A DNA stretch of 60,580 nt from Candidatus Helarchaeota archaeon (GTDB taxonomy: Archaea > Asgardarchaeota > Lokiarchaeia > Helarchaeales > JABXJV01). Below, one piece after another: positions 20,301-28,481 of this stretch (positions are counted from its first letter, which is position 1; the number at the start of each line of letters is the position of its first letter). The position numbers and the translations under genes were made by a program. The stretch lies in contig JABXJV010000137.1 in assembly GCA_013375355.1 (NCBI GenBank), positions 1-60,580 on the forward strand, read 5' to 3'. The notes under the pieces are model-generated. The model saw only the letters and a program-made list of their open reading frames with translations. It did not search any database and was not told the DNA's origin.

Positions 20301-21905
20301 GAGAGAGATGGATTATTAGAAGAAGCTGCAAAAGCATATGAAAAGGTAGGTAACCTCTCTTTGGAATTGGCAGAGAAAAGTATAGCAAAAGATTATTTTG
20401 CCAGAGCCAGAGTATTGATGAAAAATGTTACTAAAAAAGAATTAATATCTAAAAGGGAAGAAGAAAGAAAGAAACTTATTGAATCAGCACGTATGGCACT
20501 AAGAGAAAAAAATGTCCTCAAAGCATCTAAATATTATTCAAAAATAGTGGCAATATCAATACAACTAGGTGATTTAGAGACTGCACAAAGGTTCTCAAAT
20601 CTGATCGCCTCCACCGAAGACCAGATTAAATTGTTAAAAGACCAAGAATTACGCACAGAATTAAAGGGTATTCTCCAAAAAGCTGATAAGGCTATGGGTA
20701 AGCAAAAATTTGGCATAGCGGCAAAACATTTCGAAGAAGCTTCTCGTTTATTGTTACTCCTCGATGAACCAGAAGGGGTAAAAAAATTCTCTGGTTGGGC
20801 TAAACTCGCACGAGAACGCCAGGAAATATTTTCTGAAGAAGTAACGGATTGGAAAGCTGAATTAAATATGATTATCGAAGATACTAAAAAAGTAGTAGAA
20901 AAGAAAAAAGAGGAAGCGGACTATGATCAAGTTATTTTGAATCTAATTAAAATTGCAATTTATTATTTAGAAATTGAAGATGAAAATATGTATAGAGAAT
21001 ACCGACAAAGGGCCAAAAGTTTCTCCGATAAGCTGAAAATATTTAGAACAGATAGAAGATCAAAAATAGAATCAGAAAAATTAAGAATTTTACAAAAGGC
21101 AGAGAGGGCAGAATCTGAACATGATTTTAAAATTGCAGCAGAATTATACGAAAAAGCTGCAAAACTGGCTATTGATCTCGGAGATCGTAATGAAGGAAAG
21201 CAAATCATGGAAAAAGCACAAATTCTTTTTAAACAAGCAAAGAGATGGGCTGAAAGTGAAAAGTTAGAAAAACTAAAAGAATTAGAAAAACCAATTAAGC
21301 CGGCTCCGAAAATAGTAGCAATACCTGTTAAACCTAAACTTATAACTGAACTACCTAGACCTAAGCCAATTAGACCAATATTTGAAAGAGCCAAGCCTGT
21401 TGAGCTGCCAGAGATAAAAGTGCTCCCTAAACCGATAGAACCAGAAAAAATCGTTATAAAACCAATAGTTGAAAAGCCAATAATGATTCCTAAAGCGATT
21501 CCTAAAGAAATTCTACCTACAAAAGAAGAACAAAAAACAGAAAATATTCGTAATCAGATTGATAAATTACACACATTAGTTTTTGACTGTCAAAAAAATA
21601 AAAGGCTTAATACTGCTATTTATTATTACAAAGTAGCATCTAACTTAGCAAAACAAATTAATGACAAGCGGTTGGTTGACTCTTACTTTCTAAAATTAGA
21701 GGAATTAAAAGTTTCAACGCCTCAGAAAATTGAATCAAGAGATAAAATACGAAAATTAATTGAATCTTCTGAGAATAAAATAAGAAATAAGAAGTTCGCA
21801 AAAGCTATTGAGGAATTAAAGGATATTGCGGAAATATTTTTCTCGATGGGAGATGAACAAGGAGGAATTGATTTTCTAGAAAGAATTAACGAAATTCAGA
21901 AATGA
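14400..21905 (+). CDS. Giant type I surface protein with 580-residue cytoplasmic helical tail
   Basis: The 2501-residue protein has a signal or anchor helix at about residues 17-36 (ATLIIIMFLIISNFIIPIVL). About 1860 extracellular residues follow, built from repeated beta-sandwich (Ig/CARDB-like) modules with very many N-x-S/T sequons and almost no Cys. One membrane helix lies at about 1897-1919 (YLLLISSLIIAIVIIGIITY). The remainder is cytoplasmic: repeated ~40-residue helical hairpins resembling TPR/SNAP-type units (AQKAERDGLLEEAAKAYEKV; ILQKAERAESEHDFKIAAEL), a Pro-rich linker at about 2300-2380, and two more hairpins at the end. Such tails on archaeal surface proteins suggest coupling of the cell coat to an internal scaffold; this is inference. 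No sortase or PGF-type sorting signal is seen. Confidence 0.8.
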   Translation: MKGSINFKKMCFSRKKATLIIIMFLIISNFIIPIVLDSSNNSDFTTQDFFNLDIFNAPNKKDPITNPNIPLKTLSNGEFMGYGNNRSVIAYFDSYGSTNGNSTNLEIDTNGWDMKSLNFTIDQLRAHNHTKVLEDQVGAYSVVISSSILYLMSFNISDDANLTEVNFYLTSNADNATILIYNSNTSAKPNNLYKKIEVGGYNVGAGAWVNYSLSENNSLKISETNNQTFFIGINRTGLPIKNWWGNIDGVDGGKIYFSNGLTWQEDPGRDLTLKLKFIPLNETPNPSDINLKINGQNVLNNFTWKNSSRFNATGSNIIFDIDSTWGNITYRANWTATLIQNLNGIANFSANSTNNIVNWNVSISNLDFGAISSNKQINVSLPISWNISAVFSDSTPYGNFDNVTEDNLKILRIFDPPNSSWNIGAESQNYITSIKLYKGSNEVNTSIIFEEIKVNGTLKNVYYNDTSNLTIILSGVEKNTTVFTPNGNISIDVALNDSFGIITNGNYTFRLTFSNGTEVGFNKTYLNILNKTYLTDISPEAQRTIYYSGALLNITMNFTMAYWNGLNFTQQPIDNLSGGNVTYNLPEITGNSWIPLVYNPTSKVWTITILLNIDIGKYEVYVNASKDGAEYQSTSRNIEIIYFNGTIKGKGDPRPIIIQGYENGTNLFGDESEIQLPVHGHNLTYANFTIFNISSINKKILQNYDLYGYYNITDKTYAMKFNISATSYLTKVGFQLYIDHFSSSQWTNLNVYLWNATWNGSRIEPDKIIWNDLNNPSLIGPINQRKFELNVPNLYLDTSLTDNNSYFLSVNGTAVGPPNLSPFWLYTNDSIDGNDMGEAYDFTGGIWTLLDKDFWVNVTINTYKNASQLSLNISNIPVSDNPTLKYSGFWESSNTYLADLSGNVSLSVQANESVISYIINYTIIYENNSVDSLTKYTFNITESVIKWNVSFIATLPDIAFNGSINITYPKSWNVSLIYTPNKSNYSNTEIQNLGNLKLLLIKNISSSYNGTWNIIFYSNKFTSNIWIWNNTGGGYQQVNNAYITNTIKINATVTNAINGWGNISVFNSKDTLINLISLAAPTQNSDYDFPDLTLMDNLTTDGNSTVLFLWNNGTEVSGEIAFLYVRNVSSLVVISPEFPELQGDLIEGIKGGTFNLTVYFNMSYWDNGWTSIAINDSPSTTVSYQTNSLDIANPISGNLTFIGNGTWTKIFNFPTINASYYLFINASSEDIRPSNRNFTLIVSNSSNLELTLPLQSVFWGENVTFSLNYTDQISGSPIIGANVTKVNYTIASLSQSGILIENSNYITTSQNGIYNITIISRTLSNYTYNITFKLNVIGFQTKSQTGTLFVNNRTTTLTLVVAPTPIFLGDNVSVMIFYEDTINNSGITEAIIKTNASALLDFTVIPVAGEPGNYSITMNSSNFNNIGTYLIEFNASKNLYDIAYLNVFVQVSWFYTNLTPISGVNGTIYDWNISVMLNSSQKIQVKYLNLWDNSLVEDALIDAYFEGQLLSTSQLGNGNYSITLDTSIISNPDINENYTLNVTMYKTGYEAQTINITVKFFPLTTILTPIRDYINASHNEVISIDVVLTNINLENIGPSFGIITYNITNSSGGYYKNGTLNYQLGYYTGSVQLLSTDLANGSYDIIVNFSSSFNFYLNSSCTIALNFSISTPIIQTVIEFVNLPSKVNESTYIDIIMNLTNAQKTETIPSGSVEITIIASFEDGSTQTNITNKLTDLSGVINISYFVPSESISVYISANYYGSSQYEQSSNSSSILVIRQRIDLELLLLPPLFVPEGLPLLITGKIETENGTVPIGTIVMSISVALSIATMPIIHTFSINFTPSSKGIFIYIIPIPENIFSVSVSATYYGTRGYKVEASPRAVAILNELEYFIRENFYLLLISSLIIAIVIIGIITYFKAIRPKTETLTTKKKRLMTQRIETTKELVKITKELDKLRGETLAQAQKAERDGLLEEAAKAYEKVGNLSLELAEKSIAKDYFARARVLMKNVTKKELISKREEERKKLIESARMALREKNVLKASKYYSKIVAISIQLGDLETAQRFSNLIASTEDQIKLLKDQELRTELKGILQKADKAMGKQKFGIAAKHFEEASRLLLLLDEPEGVKKFSGWAKLARERQEIFSEEVTDWKAELNMIIEDTKKVVEKKKEEADYDQVILNLIKIAIYYLEIEDENMYREYRQRAKSFSDKLKIFRTDRRSKIESEKLRILQKAERAESEHDFKIAAELYEKAAKLAIDLGDRNEGKQIMEKAQILFKQAKRWAESEKLEKLKELEKPIKPAPKIVAIPVKPKLITELPRPKPIRPIFERAKPVELPEIKVLPKPIEPEKIVIKPIVEKPIMIPKAIPKEILPTKEEQKTENIRNQIDKLHTLVFDCQKNKRLNTAIYYYKVASNLAKQINDKRLVDSYFLKLEELKVSTPQKIESRDKIRKLIESSENKIRNKKFAKAIEELKDIAEIFFSMGDEQGGIDFLERINEIQK

Positions 21906-21912
21906 TTTTAGC

Positions 21913-23196
21913 TTAATTTTTAAATGTCCAATCCTTCTTAATAGTTTCTTCTTTTGGTAATATTAAAGTATCATTGGGGATGTCTTCCCATATATTCATA
22001 TTTGGTCCTATAACACAATTTACACCAATAATTACTCCCGGCATAAATGTTACTCCTATTCCAGACTGACTATTGTCTCCAATAATTGCTCCGAGTTTTT
22101 TTCTCCTACTATCAACCCTTTTATCTTTAATATAGGCTTTAACAGAACCTTTAGTAAATTTAAGATTTGCGGTAATTGTTCCTGCCCCTAGATTAACATT
22201 TCTTCCTATTATAGAGTCACCAATATAACTTAAATGGGGAATTTTCGAATTGCTCATAACTAAACTGGCTTTTATCTCACATGCATTTCCCACTCTTACT
22301 TTATCCCCCAATACAGTATTGGATCTTAAGTAACAATTGGGTCCAATATCACAATTTTTACCTATTAGAACGGGGCCATCTATATATGAGCCGGAACGGA
22401 TAACAGTTCCTTCACCGATTCCAACCGGATCTTTAATAGTTACATTGTTTTCTATTATTCCTCTGTTTTCTAAAGGCCAATTAGGAAGTAATAACTCATT
22501 TGCCTCTAGTAAATCCCATGGAACTCCAATATCTTTCCATATTGAATTAATTTCAAAATCTATAATTTCAAAATCGTCGTCTATTAACATTTGAATTGAG
22601 TCTGTTATTTCATATTCATTTCGTTTTGATAATTTTGTCCTTTTTATTGCATTAAATATATCATGACTAAAAATATATACGCCTGCATTGGCTAAATTAG
22701 TTGGTGCGCTTCCAGGATCAGGTTTTTCTATAATTTTTTTCACTTTATCATTTTCTTTAGCAATGACTCCGTATTTAGAGGGATCTTCTACGGAGTAAAC
22801 TGATAATATAGAATGAGGTTTTTTCTTCTCAAATTTTTTTATAATCGATATATAAACATCAGCAGAAATTAATACATCTCCATATTGCATAAAAAATGGT
22901 TCAGAACCTATTATTTCTTCAGCTAGACCTACTGCTTGGGCAGTTCCCTTCGGATCATCTTGATTCACAAATTCGATATTAACTCCAAACTCAGAACCGT
23001 CCCCAAGGTATTCTTTAATCAACTTATCAAGATATCCGATAAGAATTATTATATCTTTAATCCCTGCAGCTTTTAATCCATCGATTATATGTTTTATGAG
23101 TGGTTTTCCAACAATAGGCAATAAGTGTTTAGGTCTAGTGAACGTGAACGGTCTTAATCTGGTCCCCTTACCCGCACATAAAAGTAAAGCTTTAAT
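21913..23196 (-). CDS. Sugar-1-phosphate nucleotidylyltransferase with hexapeptide repeats (GlmU-like), ATT start
   Basis: Read from ATT at 23196 the 427-residue protein begins (M)KALLLCAGKGTRLRPFT, the exact family signature. Later it has RPKHLLPIVGKPL and the left-handed beta-helix repeats (about residues 270-400) of the archaeal bifunctional GlmU-like enzymes making UDP-GlcNAc or dTDP-glucose. The in-frame codon directly before ATT is TAA. SD AGGTGA (minus strand, 23207-23202) sits five bases upstream, so ATT is the only reasonable start. The next usual start, TTG 23121, would lose the catalytic G-x-G-T-R-x-R-P loop. Likely role: activated sugar for the heavily N-glycosylated surface proteins, including the neighbour at 14400. 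Confidence 0.88.
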   Translation of the reverse strand: MKALLLCAGKGTRLRPFTFTRPKHLLPIVGKPLIKHIIDGLKAAGIKDIIILIGYLDKLIKEYLGDGSEFGVNIEFVNQDDPKGTAQAVGLAEEIIGSEPFFMQYGDVLISADVYISIIKKFEKKKPHSILSVYSVEDPSKYGVIAKENDKVKKIIEKPDPGSAPTNLANAGVYIFSHDIFNAIKRTKLSKRNEYEITDSIQMLIDDDFEIIDFEINSIWKDIGVPWDLLEANELLLPNWPLENRGIIENNVTIKDPVGIGEGTVIRSGSYIDGPVLIGKNCDIGPNCYLRSNTVLGDKVRVGNACEIKASLVMSNSKIPHLSYIGDSIIGRNVNLGAGTITANLKFTKGSVKAYIKDKRVDSRRKKLGAIIGDNSQSGIGVTFMPGVIIGVNCVIGPNMNIWEDIPNDTLILPKEETIKKDWTFKN

Positions 23197-23201
23197 TTAA
23201 A

Positions 23202-23207
23202 TCACCT
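23202..23207 (-). promoter_or_regulatory. Shine-Dalgarno deciding the ATT start of the nucleotidylyltransferase
   Basis: The minus strand reads AGGTGA, complementary to the archaeal 16S 3' end, five bases before ATT 23196. Its spacing fits no ATG, GTG or TTG. Confidence 0.75.
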
Positions 23208-23211
23208 AAAC

Positions 23212-23835
23212 CTATAAATTAACAGAACTTAATAATCTCCGCGTCTGAAGTTCTTTATCCTCCATACTTCTTAATGCTTCTTCTAATTTTGTTTCTATTT
23301 CGACAACATCAAGCGATAAACTTACATTTTCTACCTTAACTTTATCTAAATCACTATATAAATTTTGAATAGTAACATTTCGCTTATTCATTTCATCTAC
23401 TAACCGTGTACAAATTATAGGAAGTAGATCAACTTGTTTTTGTAATTCTTGGATTTTCTTTGATTGTTCAAGAATCCTTTTTGATTGTTCAATTATCTTA
23501 TTCTTATATTCCCTTGTATCATTTTGAGGTTGATCAAGAAGTTCAAAGGCTCTTTCATCTTGAAGTTTAGCCGAATCAGATCTAACTTTTTGGACCAGTT
23601 CTCTTTGTTCTATTATTTCTATATCTTTCTCAATTAATTTTTTCTCTAATCTTTCTATCTCTGCTTTTAATGCTTGGATAGTGACTGCCATCTGGGGGGC
23701 AATATCTTCTTTAAAAGTAATAATTTGAGCTTCTTGTGAATCGATTTGAGTTTGTAGTTTTTCTACCATGCTGTCAATTTCTATTTTTTGTTCTTCTTCC
23801 GGTTTTCTTTCCTTTTTACGTCTAAAAAATCTCAT
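23212..23835 (-). CDS. Coiled-coil protein of unknown function
   Basis: The protein is 207 residues from the ATG at 23835, which has GAGG upstream; a TTG at 23850 is the alternative. It has a basic start (MRFFRRKKERK), then almost uninterrupted heptads of coiled coil from residue 20 to the end (for example LKAEIERLEKKLIEKDIEII). There is no membrane helix or enzymatic motif. It sits between the eS1 gene and the nucleotidylyltransferase on the same strand. It could be a cytoskeletal or scaffold component; sequence alone gives no function. Confidence 0.65.
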   Translation of the reverse strand: MRFFRRKKERKPEEEQKIEIDSMVEKLQTQIDSQEAQIITFKEDIAPQMAVTIQALKAEIERLEKKLIEKDIEIIEQRELVQKVRSDSAKLQDERAFELLDQPQNDTREYKNKIIEQSKRILEQSKKIQELQKQVDLLPIICTRLVDEMNKRNVTIQNLYSDLDKVKVENVSLSLDVVEIETKLEEALRSMEDKELQTRRLLSSVNL

Positions 23836-23905
23836 TAAGACCGTCCTCAAAAACCTAAGGACAATTGTTATTAAAATAGTTTTTTATCTAAGTTTGATTT
23901 GATTT

Positions 23906-24550
23906 TTAAGAAGCAACGTAGCTATCTTTTGGCATCTTTACTAGTTTTATCTTCATTACTTCTGATCGGCGAACTGGATAGATTTTCTCGCATCGTTGGG
24001 TGATTTCCTTAGCTATATTCCCGTATACTGCGTTGTATGAAAATTCAGAAAAAGTCAAAGTAGTTGCGGCTCTCTCTATTATATTTCTCATAATATTACG
24101 AATTTCCTTTTGTTGATTGGATTTAGCACGCCTTTGGGTAAGCACAATAGCTGTGACTCTTATAAAATAACCGTCCTTTGTGGTTAAATTAAAAATGCCA
24201 TCAATCCTTGATGTAGTTCGTCTTACCAAGCTTCTAAGATAATCTCTGGTAAAATCCGAGCCAATAAACATTGTTTTGATGGTGTTTGATGCCTCTAAAA
24301 GTTCTTGAAATTTAAACCTCAATATAATATGAGTATGATTAAAGTCTGCAGTTAAATCATAGAGAGTGGCTTCAAACACTCTGTCCTTTAGTTTCTTATT
24401 CCCCTCAAATGCAGGTGTTTTACCAATCTCTTTATTGCCAAAGACTTTAGGAGCTTCTATCGTGTACCATATCTTGTCTCTAAATTTCTCTCCTGCTGAT
24501 TTTTTTTCTCTATGTTTAGCTTTTCCCAATTTCTTTGCTTCCAAATACAC
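23906..24550 (-). CDS. rps3ae: Ribosomal protein eS1 (S3Ae)
   Basis: The 214-residue protein carries eS1 signatures: KFRDKIWYTIEAPKVFGNKE near the N-terminus and EIGKTPAFEG after it, with the internal region DFTRDYLRSLVRRTTSRIDG. It is a small-subunit protein near the mRNA exit site, shared only by archaea and eukaryotes. The start is GTG. It follows the RecJ-like and uS15 genes in the gene order uS15, recJ-like, eS1 that is widely kept in archaea. Confidence 0.93.
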   Translation of the reverse strand: MYLEAKKLGKAKHREKKSAGEKFRDKIWYTIEAPKVFGNKEIGKTPAFEGNKKLKDRVFEATLYDLTADFNHTHIILRFKFQELLEASNTIKTMFIGSDFTRDYLRSLVRRTTSRIDGIFNLTTKDGYFIRVTAIVLTQRRAKSNQQKEIRNIMRNIIERAATTLTFSEFSYNAVYGNIAKEITQRCEKIYPVRRSEVMKIKLVKMPKDSYVAS

Positions 24551-24593
24551 TAAAGAAAAATCAAATTGTAATTGGATGAATGATAAATCCTAT

Positions 24594-26042
24594 TTATAAA
24601 TTTCGATTTTTATTTAAAATCTGTTTTTCAATAATAGTATCTAAAGTTTCTAAGAATTTATTTTCAAGATCTGTTGGAATTTGTGCACCAGCGGCAATAT
24701 TATGTCCTCCAGCTTCTCCTTCAATTTTTAATTTTTTTATGGTATCTCTTAATGCCTTTCCTAAATCTAAACCTTTCTCAATTAGCTCAGGAAATCCTCT
24801 TGCTGAAATTTTACTCAAATTTTCTGCATCCGCTATATATGCGATACCTATGAGTGGTTTATCTGATTTAATCAAATTAGAAGAGGTGGCGATTGAGGTT
24901 ATAGTTCCTATCATTTTATCAATTATTTTTTTCCCACCATGAAAATGATATATTGCTTTTTTTTCCTGGACTATATCTTTTTCTTGAAACCAATTAAGAT
25001 ACTCCGCTATCTTTTTTCTATATTCTGTTAAACTTTTTAAGGCTTCTTCGAAGCTATCCTTATCTCCCATACAAATAGAAATTCCTAATCCACCTTTACT
25101 CATTCTTCCACATGCATTTAAAAGTGAAGAAAATTCCCTAGCATCTCTTAAGACGCTCCCCTTTTCTTCATTTAAAAATGTATAAGATGTTCCTATTAGA
25201 TTTAAAGCTTCTTTTCGATCAAATCCCTTTTTTAAGGCAAATTTGACAATTGCTGAGTTGAGCTTAACCTTTTCATCTTGAGATAAATCCGAAATGGTCC
25301 TCCATTTTTTATTTTCTTTTGGCTTAATCCCTGCAGACATTAAAATCCTTATACAATTTTCTTCGTTGCCAGAAATACCAGGAATGAAAGGCTCTGTCGT
25401 ATATTTGAGAGAAAGATGAATAGGTCTCGATTCTTTGCCAAAAAATCTTAAATCCCTTTCTTCTTTTAATATCCCAGCATTAGTCCCGTCTTTTATTATT
25501 AATTCATTGAGTCCTGAAAGTGAGAAATATTTACCTTTATCTTGTCGATCCCCAATTCCTCCTACTACTGCTAAATTGGCTAGATCGGTATTTTGTTCAT
25601 TCATTGCTTTAGCTACAAAATATGCAATTCCTGCTCCACTGATTTCTGTAACACCATCTATTCCAAAAAAATGAGGATTTACATGTAAAAATTGTGATTT
25701 ATTTTCATTTAGTGGTTTATGGTGATCAATTATAATGACTTTATTATCTGCTAGATATTCTTCTAGAGTATTAATTTGACCTGTACCCATATCTATGAAA
25801 ATATAATATTTTCTTTTTTCATCTGCTAATTCTTTTATGAAAGATTTTTCTAATTGTCTTATAATTCGTAAATGAAATTTTCCCCCTTCTCTATACAATG
25901 CTTGAGATATAATCCCACCAGCCGAAAGACCATCTGCATCTAAATGGGAGGCAACTCGAATTATTTCATTATCTTGTATCCATCCTTGGATCTCATCTGC
26001 TGTTCTATTTATAAGATTAAAAAATTCTGGATGCTCTCCCAA
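24594..26042 (-). CDS. Archaeal RecJ-like DHH/DHHA1 nuclease (GAN-type)
   Basis: The 482-residue protein has DHH-family motifs: SHLDADGLSAGG (residues 32-43), FIDMGTG (about 84) and IIIDHHKPLN (about 103-112). The C-terminal DHHA1 substrate-binding part has GEAGGHNIAAGAQIP. Archaeal homologues (GAN/RecJ) are 5'-3' or 3'-5' exonucleases that associate with GINS/Cdc45-like replisome parts or act in RNA decay. The start is TTG, supported by GGTGAT three bases upstream. It lies between uS15 and eS1 as in many archaea. Confidence 0.88.
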   Translation of the reverse strand: MGEHPEFFNLINRTADEIQGWIQDNEIIRVASHLDADGLSAGGIISQALYREGGKFHLRIIRQLEKSFIKELADEKRKYYIFIDMGTGQINTLEEYLADNKVIIIDHHKPLNENKSQFLHVNPHFFGIDGVTEISGAGIAYFVAKAMNEQNTDLANLAVVGGIGDRQDKGKYFSLSGLNELIIKDGTNAGILKEERDLRFFGKESRPIHLSLKYTTEPFIPGISGNEENCIRILMSAGIKPKENKKWRTISDLSQDEKVKLNSAIVKFALKKGFDRKEALNLIGTSYTFLNEEKGSVLRDAREFSSLLNACGRMSKGGLGISICMGDKDSFEEALKSLTEYRKKIAEYLNWFQEKDIVQEKKAIYHFHGGKKIIDKMIGTITSIATSSNLIKSDKPLIGIAYIADAENLSKISARGFPELIEKGLDLGKALRDTIKKLKIEGEAGGHNIAAGAQIPTDLENKFLETLDTIIEKQILNKNRNL

Positions 26043-26136
26043 TCAATCACCGAAATAGAAAATAAAAATAAAAAAAAATGCAAATTAAATATTATCTTAA
26101 TTCTGTTTCATAATTTAAGAGATTTTTAAACATAGT

Positions 26137-26592
26137 TTATCTTATTAACATAGCTGCATTTCTATAATCATATTTCCATCTAGGCTCTAAGATTCCTTTT
26201 CGTCTGTAATATTTTGCAAGTCTTCTAATTTTGCTTTCAATTAATGTTAACCCTCTTTTTGAAGTAAGATCCTTAGGATGTTCTTCTAAATGTTTTCGAA
26301 GGTTAACTGCCTTTTTTATAAGATTTAAAATATCATCAGGTAGTTCTGGCAATAAGTCTCTTTCTTTTAATATTACTGAAACTGTTTTACCAGTTATTAG
26401 TCGTGTAAAAGGGACTCCATATGAATCACGTAAAATCATTCCAATCATAGATTTAGATTTTCCTTCTTTAGACAAACGAATGATAACATCCTCTACTTCT
26501 TCTGGAGATCTATTACACCAATCAGGTAAAGTAGGCCTTGGAGGTCTCTTAGAACCCGATTTTCCCTTTTTTCTCGCATGCATTCTTGCCAA
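26137..26592 (-). CDS. rps15: Ribosomal protein uS15
   Basis: The 151-residue protein is the archaeal/eukaryotic long form of S15. It has an N-terminal basic extension ([20 protein letters not shown]), [20 protein letters not shown], and the conserved helical core with [20 protein letters not shown] and [15 protein letters not shown]. It binds the 16S rRNA central domain. It is first of the uS15, RecJ-like, eS1 group. Confidence 0.95.
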   Translation of the reverse strand: MARMHARKKGKSGSKRPPRPTLPDWCNRSPEEVEDVIIRLSKEGKSKSMIGMILRDSYGVPFTRLITGKTVSVILKERDLLPELPDDILNLIKKAVNLRKHLEEHPKDLTSKRGLTLIESKIRRLAKYYRRKGILEPRWKYDYRNAAMLIR

Positions 26593-26668
26593 TTTTCTTC
26601 ACTAATACTTTCACAATTTAATTATCTTATCTTAATAATTAACTCGTAATTTATTAATTTTATCTAAA

Positions 26669-27244
26669 TTATGAAATGATTGTTCTAGACTTGAACCATT
26701 TTCCAAATTTTTCTAGACTTTTTTTCCTATGAGAGATTTTATTTTTTTCTTCTGTACCCATTTCAGCGTAAGTTTTGTTATTTCCTTCTTTTGGTAAAAA
26801 GATTGGATCAAAACCCCAACCTCCATTATTTCCTTTTAAAATTTCAGTTGAGATTATTCCAATAGTTTGGCCAATAAAAGTTTTAATAAAATCTTCGCCT
26901 TCGCAGTATGCAATAACCGACTTAAAAATTGCATTTCTATTTTCTTTTTTTTGCATTAATTTTAAAATCCCCTCATTTCCTATTGTTTTTTGCACGTAAG
27001 ATGAATATGGTCCTGGAAAACCATTTAATATTTCAATAAATATTCCAGAATCTTCAACAAACACGGGATGTCTAACTTCTTTGAATGCAAATTTCGCACT
27101 AAATTTAGAAATTTCCTCGAGATCATTTGATTGAATCTCAGGACATTCCAAAAATATGGATTCTACTATTATCTCGTACTTAGCTAAAATCTTTGTTGCT
27201 TCTTTTAATTTATTTTTATTACTTGAAGCAAAATAAATACTCAA
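26669..27244 (-). CDS. XTP/dITP (inosine triphosphate) diphosphatase, HAM1/RdgB family
   Basis: The 191-residue protein begins with the family motif IYFASSNKNKLKEATKIL. It also has VFVEDSGIFIEILNGFPGPYSS (active-site Asp and substrate loop) and GGWGFDPIFLP. It removes non-canonical purine triphosphates. The start is TTG, four bases overlapping the stop of the upstream membrane-protein gene with SD GGAGTGAT inside that gene, so translation is coupled. Confidence 0.93.
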   Translation of the reverse strand: MSIYFASSNKNKLKEATKILAKYEIIVESIFLECPEIQSNDLEEISKFSAKFAFKEVRHPVFVEDSGIFIEILNGFPGPYSSYVQKTIGNEGILKLMQKKENRNAIFKSVIAYCEGEDFIKTFIGQTIGIISTEILKGNNGGWGFDPIFLPKEGNNKTYAEMGTEEKNKISHRKKSLEKFGKWFKSRTIIS

Positions 27245-27831
27245 TCAAGATCACTCCCTTCTTCCCCGAATTTCTTTTTTTCGTCTTTCTTTTCTATGTT
27301 TTCTTTTGAATCCTTAATATATCTAACTTTTATTTCTTTTTTTTCAGGTAAAACAAATATTGGACCATCATCTGGATAGTCAAAATGTCCATCTAATAAT
27401 TCATCTGCCATGAGTAAAACAATTATGTCCTCAATTTTATCTATATCGAAATTTGTTTTTTTCTCTATTGCTGATAATGGAATTTTTTTGCCTTTTATTT
27501 TGGCAAATGAGTGTATCACGCTTAAGACACGCATTTTTTCATTTTCGAATAGAGCATCTTCAAAAATTTCGTCCTCAGTTAAATCTGCTTTAATAATTTC
27601 TTTCACTTGTTCCTTTTCTCTCTCAGAATGTAAGGCCCTTATATAAGATAAAACTGAATATAGAAGAATAATTGAAATAATAGGAATTATAGTTGTTAAA
27701 ATAATCCATCTGCTTTGTATGTCAAAATGAAGTTGTTCCATCATTCGTATTGTTGGTGGTACAATTAAAAGAAATACAAATAATATTACACCAATTGCGG
27801 CTCCAATATAAAGAGCATTTATTTTTTTCAT
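27241..27831 (-). CDS. Two-TM protein with cytoplasmic winged-helix-like domain
   Basis: The 196-residue protein has membrane helices at about residues 9-28 and 41-63. A charged linker and a helical region of about 75 residues follow (ENEKMRVLSVIHSFAKIKGK, then IPLSAIEKKTNFDIDKIEDI), with the spacing of a winged-helix or PCI-like unit, and an acidic/basic tail. The function is not recognised. It lies between bud32 and the ITPase gene and overlaps the latter by four bases. Confidence 0.6.
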   Translation of the reverse strand: MKKINALYIGAAIGVILFVFLLIVPPTIRMMEQLHFDIQSRWIILTTIIPIISIILLYSVLSYIRALHSEREKEQVKEIIKADLTEDEIFEDALFENEKMRVLSVIHSFAKIKGKKIPLSAIEKKTNFDIDKIEDIIVLLMADELLDGHFDYPDDGPIFVLPEKKEIKVRYIKDSKENIEKKDEKKKFGEEGSDLD

Positions 27832-27838
27832 CTAGGTA

Positions 27839-28471
27839 TCATTCTTTTTGTCTTATAACATATCTTCCTCTAGTGAGAATTTCTTCTAATCTATTTATTA
27901 CTTCATATCCTTTAGAATCCATTTCCCTTATATATTCATCCTGTATTTCCTGAAAAAATTTCTTTGCATTTTTGAAATGTGTTGATTCCAACGCCCTTCT
28001 CAATAAATGTAAATCAACTCCAAAAGCTTCGATTGAATTGGAAAAATCACCTAATCCAAAATCTATCAAAAATAATTTATTCCTAGACAAAATCATATTT
28101 GATGTAGTTAAATCACCATGAACGATGCCATTATTATGTAATCGACCAACTAAATTTCCAATGGTCATACATATTTCCATTGAATCATTTGAGCTAAGAA
28201 ATAATTCTTTAATTCTCTCTCCTTCTATAAATTCCATTATAATTGTTGTGTTTGGAATATCAACTTGATATACTATAGGGGTTGGAACTCCGACTTTTCG
28301 AGCTTCTGCCAACAGTTTAGCCTCATGTATGGTTCTATATGTTCGAATTTGTTGATCAAGTTCCAGTATACGATAGCTTTTTGGCCTTCTAAACTTTCTA
28401 ATTATTTGTTTCTCATACCAATTTTCTTTGTACAAATAAGCTTCTGCACCTTTTTTAATTAACATATTCAT
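27839..28471 (-). CDS. bud32: KEOPS subunit Bud32 (PRPK) atypical kinase/ATPase
   Basis: The 210-residue protein is the compact RIO-like kinase of KEOPS. It has the Gly-rich-loop equivalent KKGAEAYLY, invariant Lys in EKQIIRKFRRPKSYR, catalytic loop HGDLTTSNMIL and metal-binding LIDFGLGDFS. Bud32 supports Kae1 in making the threonylcarbamoyl modification t6A of tRNAs. It follows kae1 at a distance of ten bases; in many archaea the two are fused or adjacent. Confidence 0.95.
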   Translation of the reverse strand: MNMLIKKGAEAYLYKENWYEKQIIRKFRRPKSYRILELDQQIRTYRTIHEAKLLAEARKVGVPTPIVYQVDIPNTTIIMEFIEGERIKELFLSSNDSMEICMTIGNLVGRLHNNGIVHGDLTTSNMILSRNKLFLIDFGLGDFSNSIEAFGVDLHLLRRALESTHFKNAKKFFQEIQDEYIREMDSKGYEVINRLEEILTRGRYVIRQKE

Positions 28472-28481
28472 CGACTCGTGA

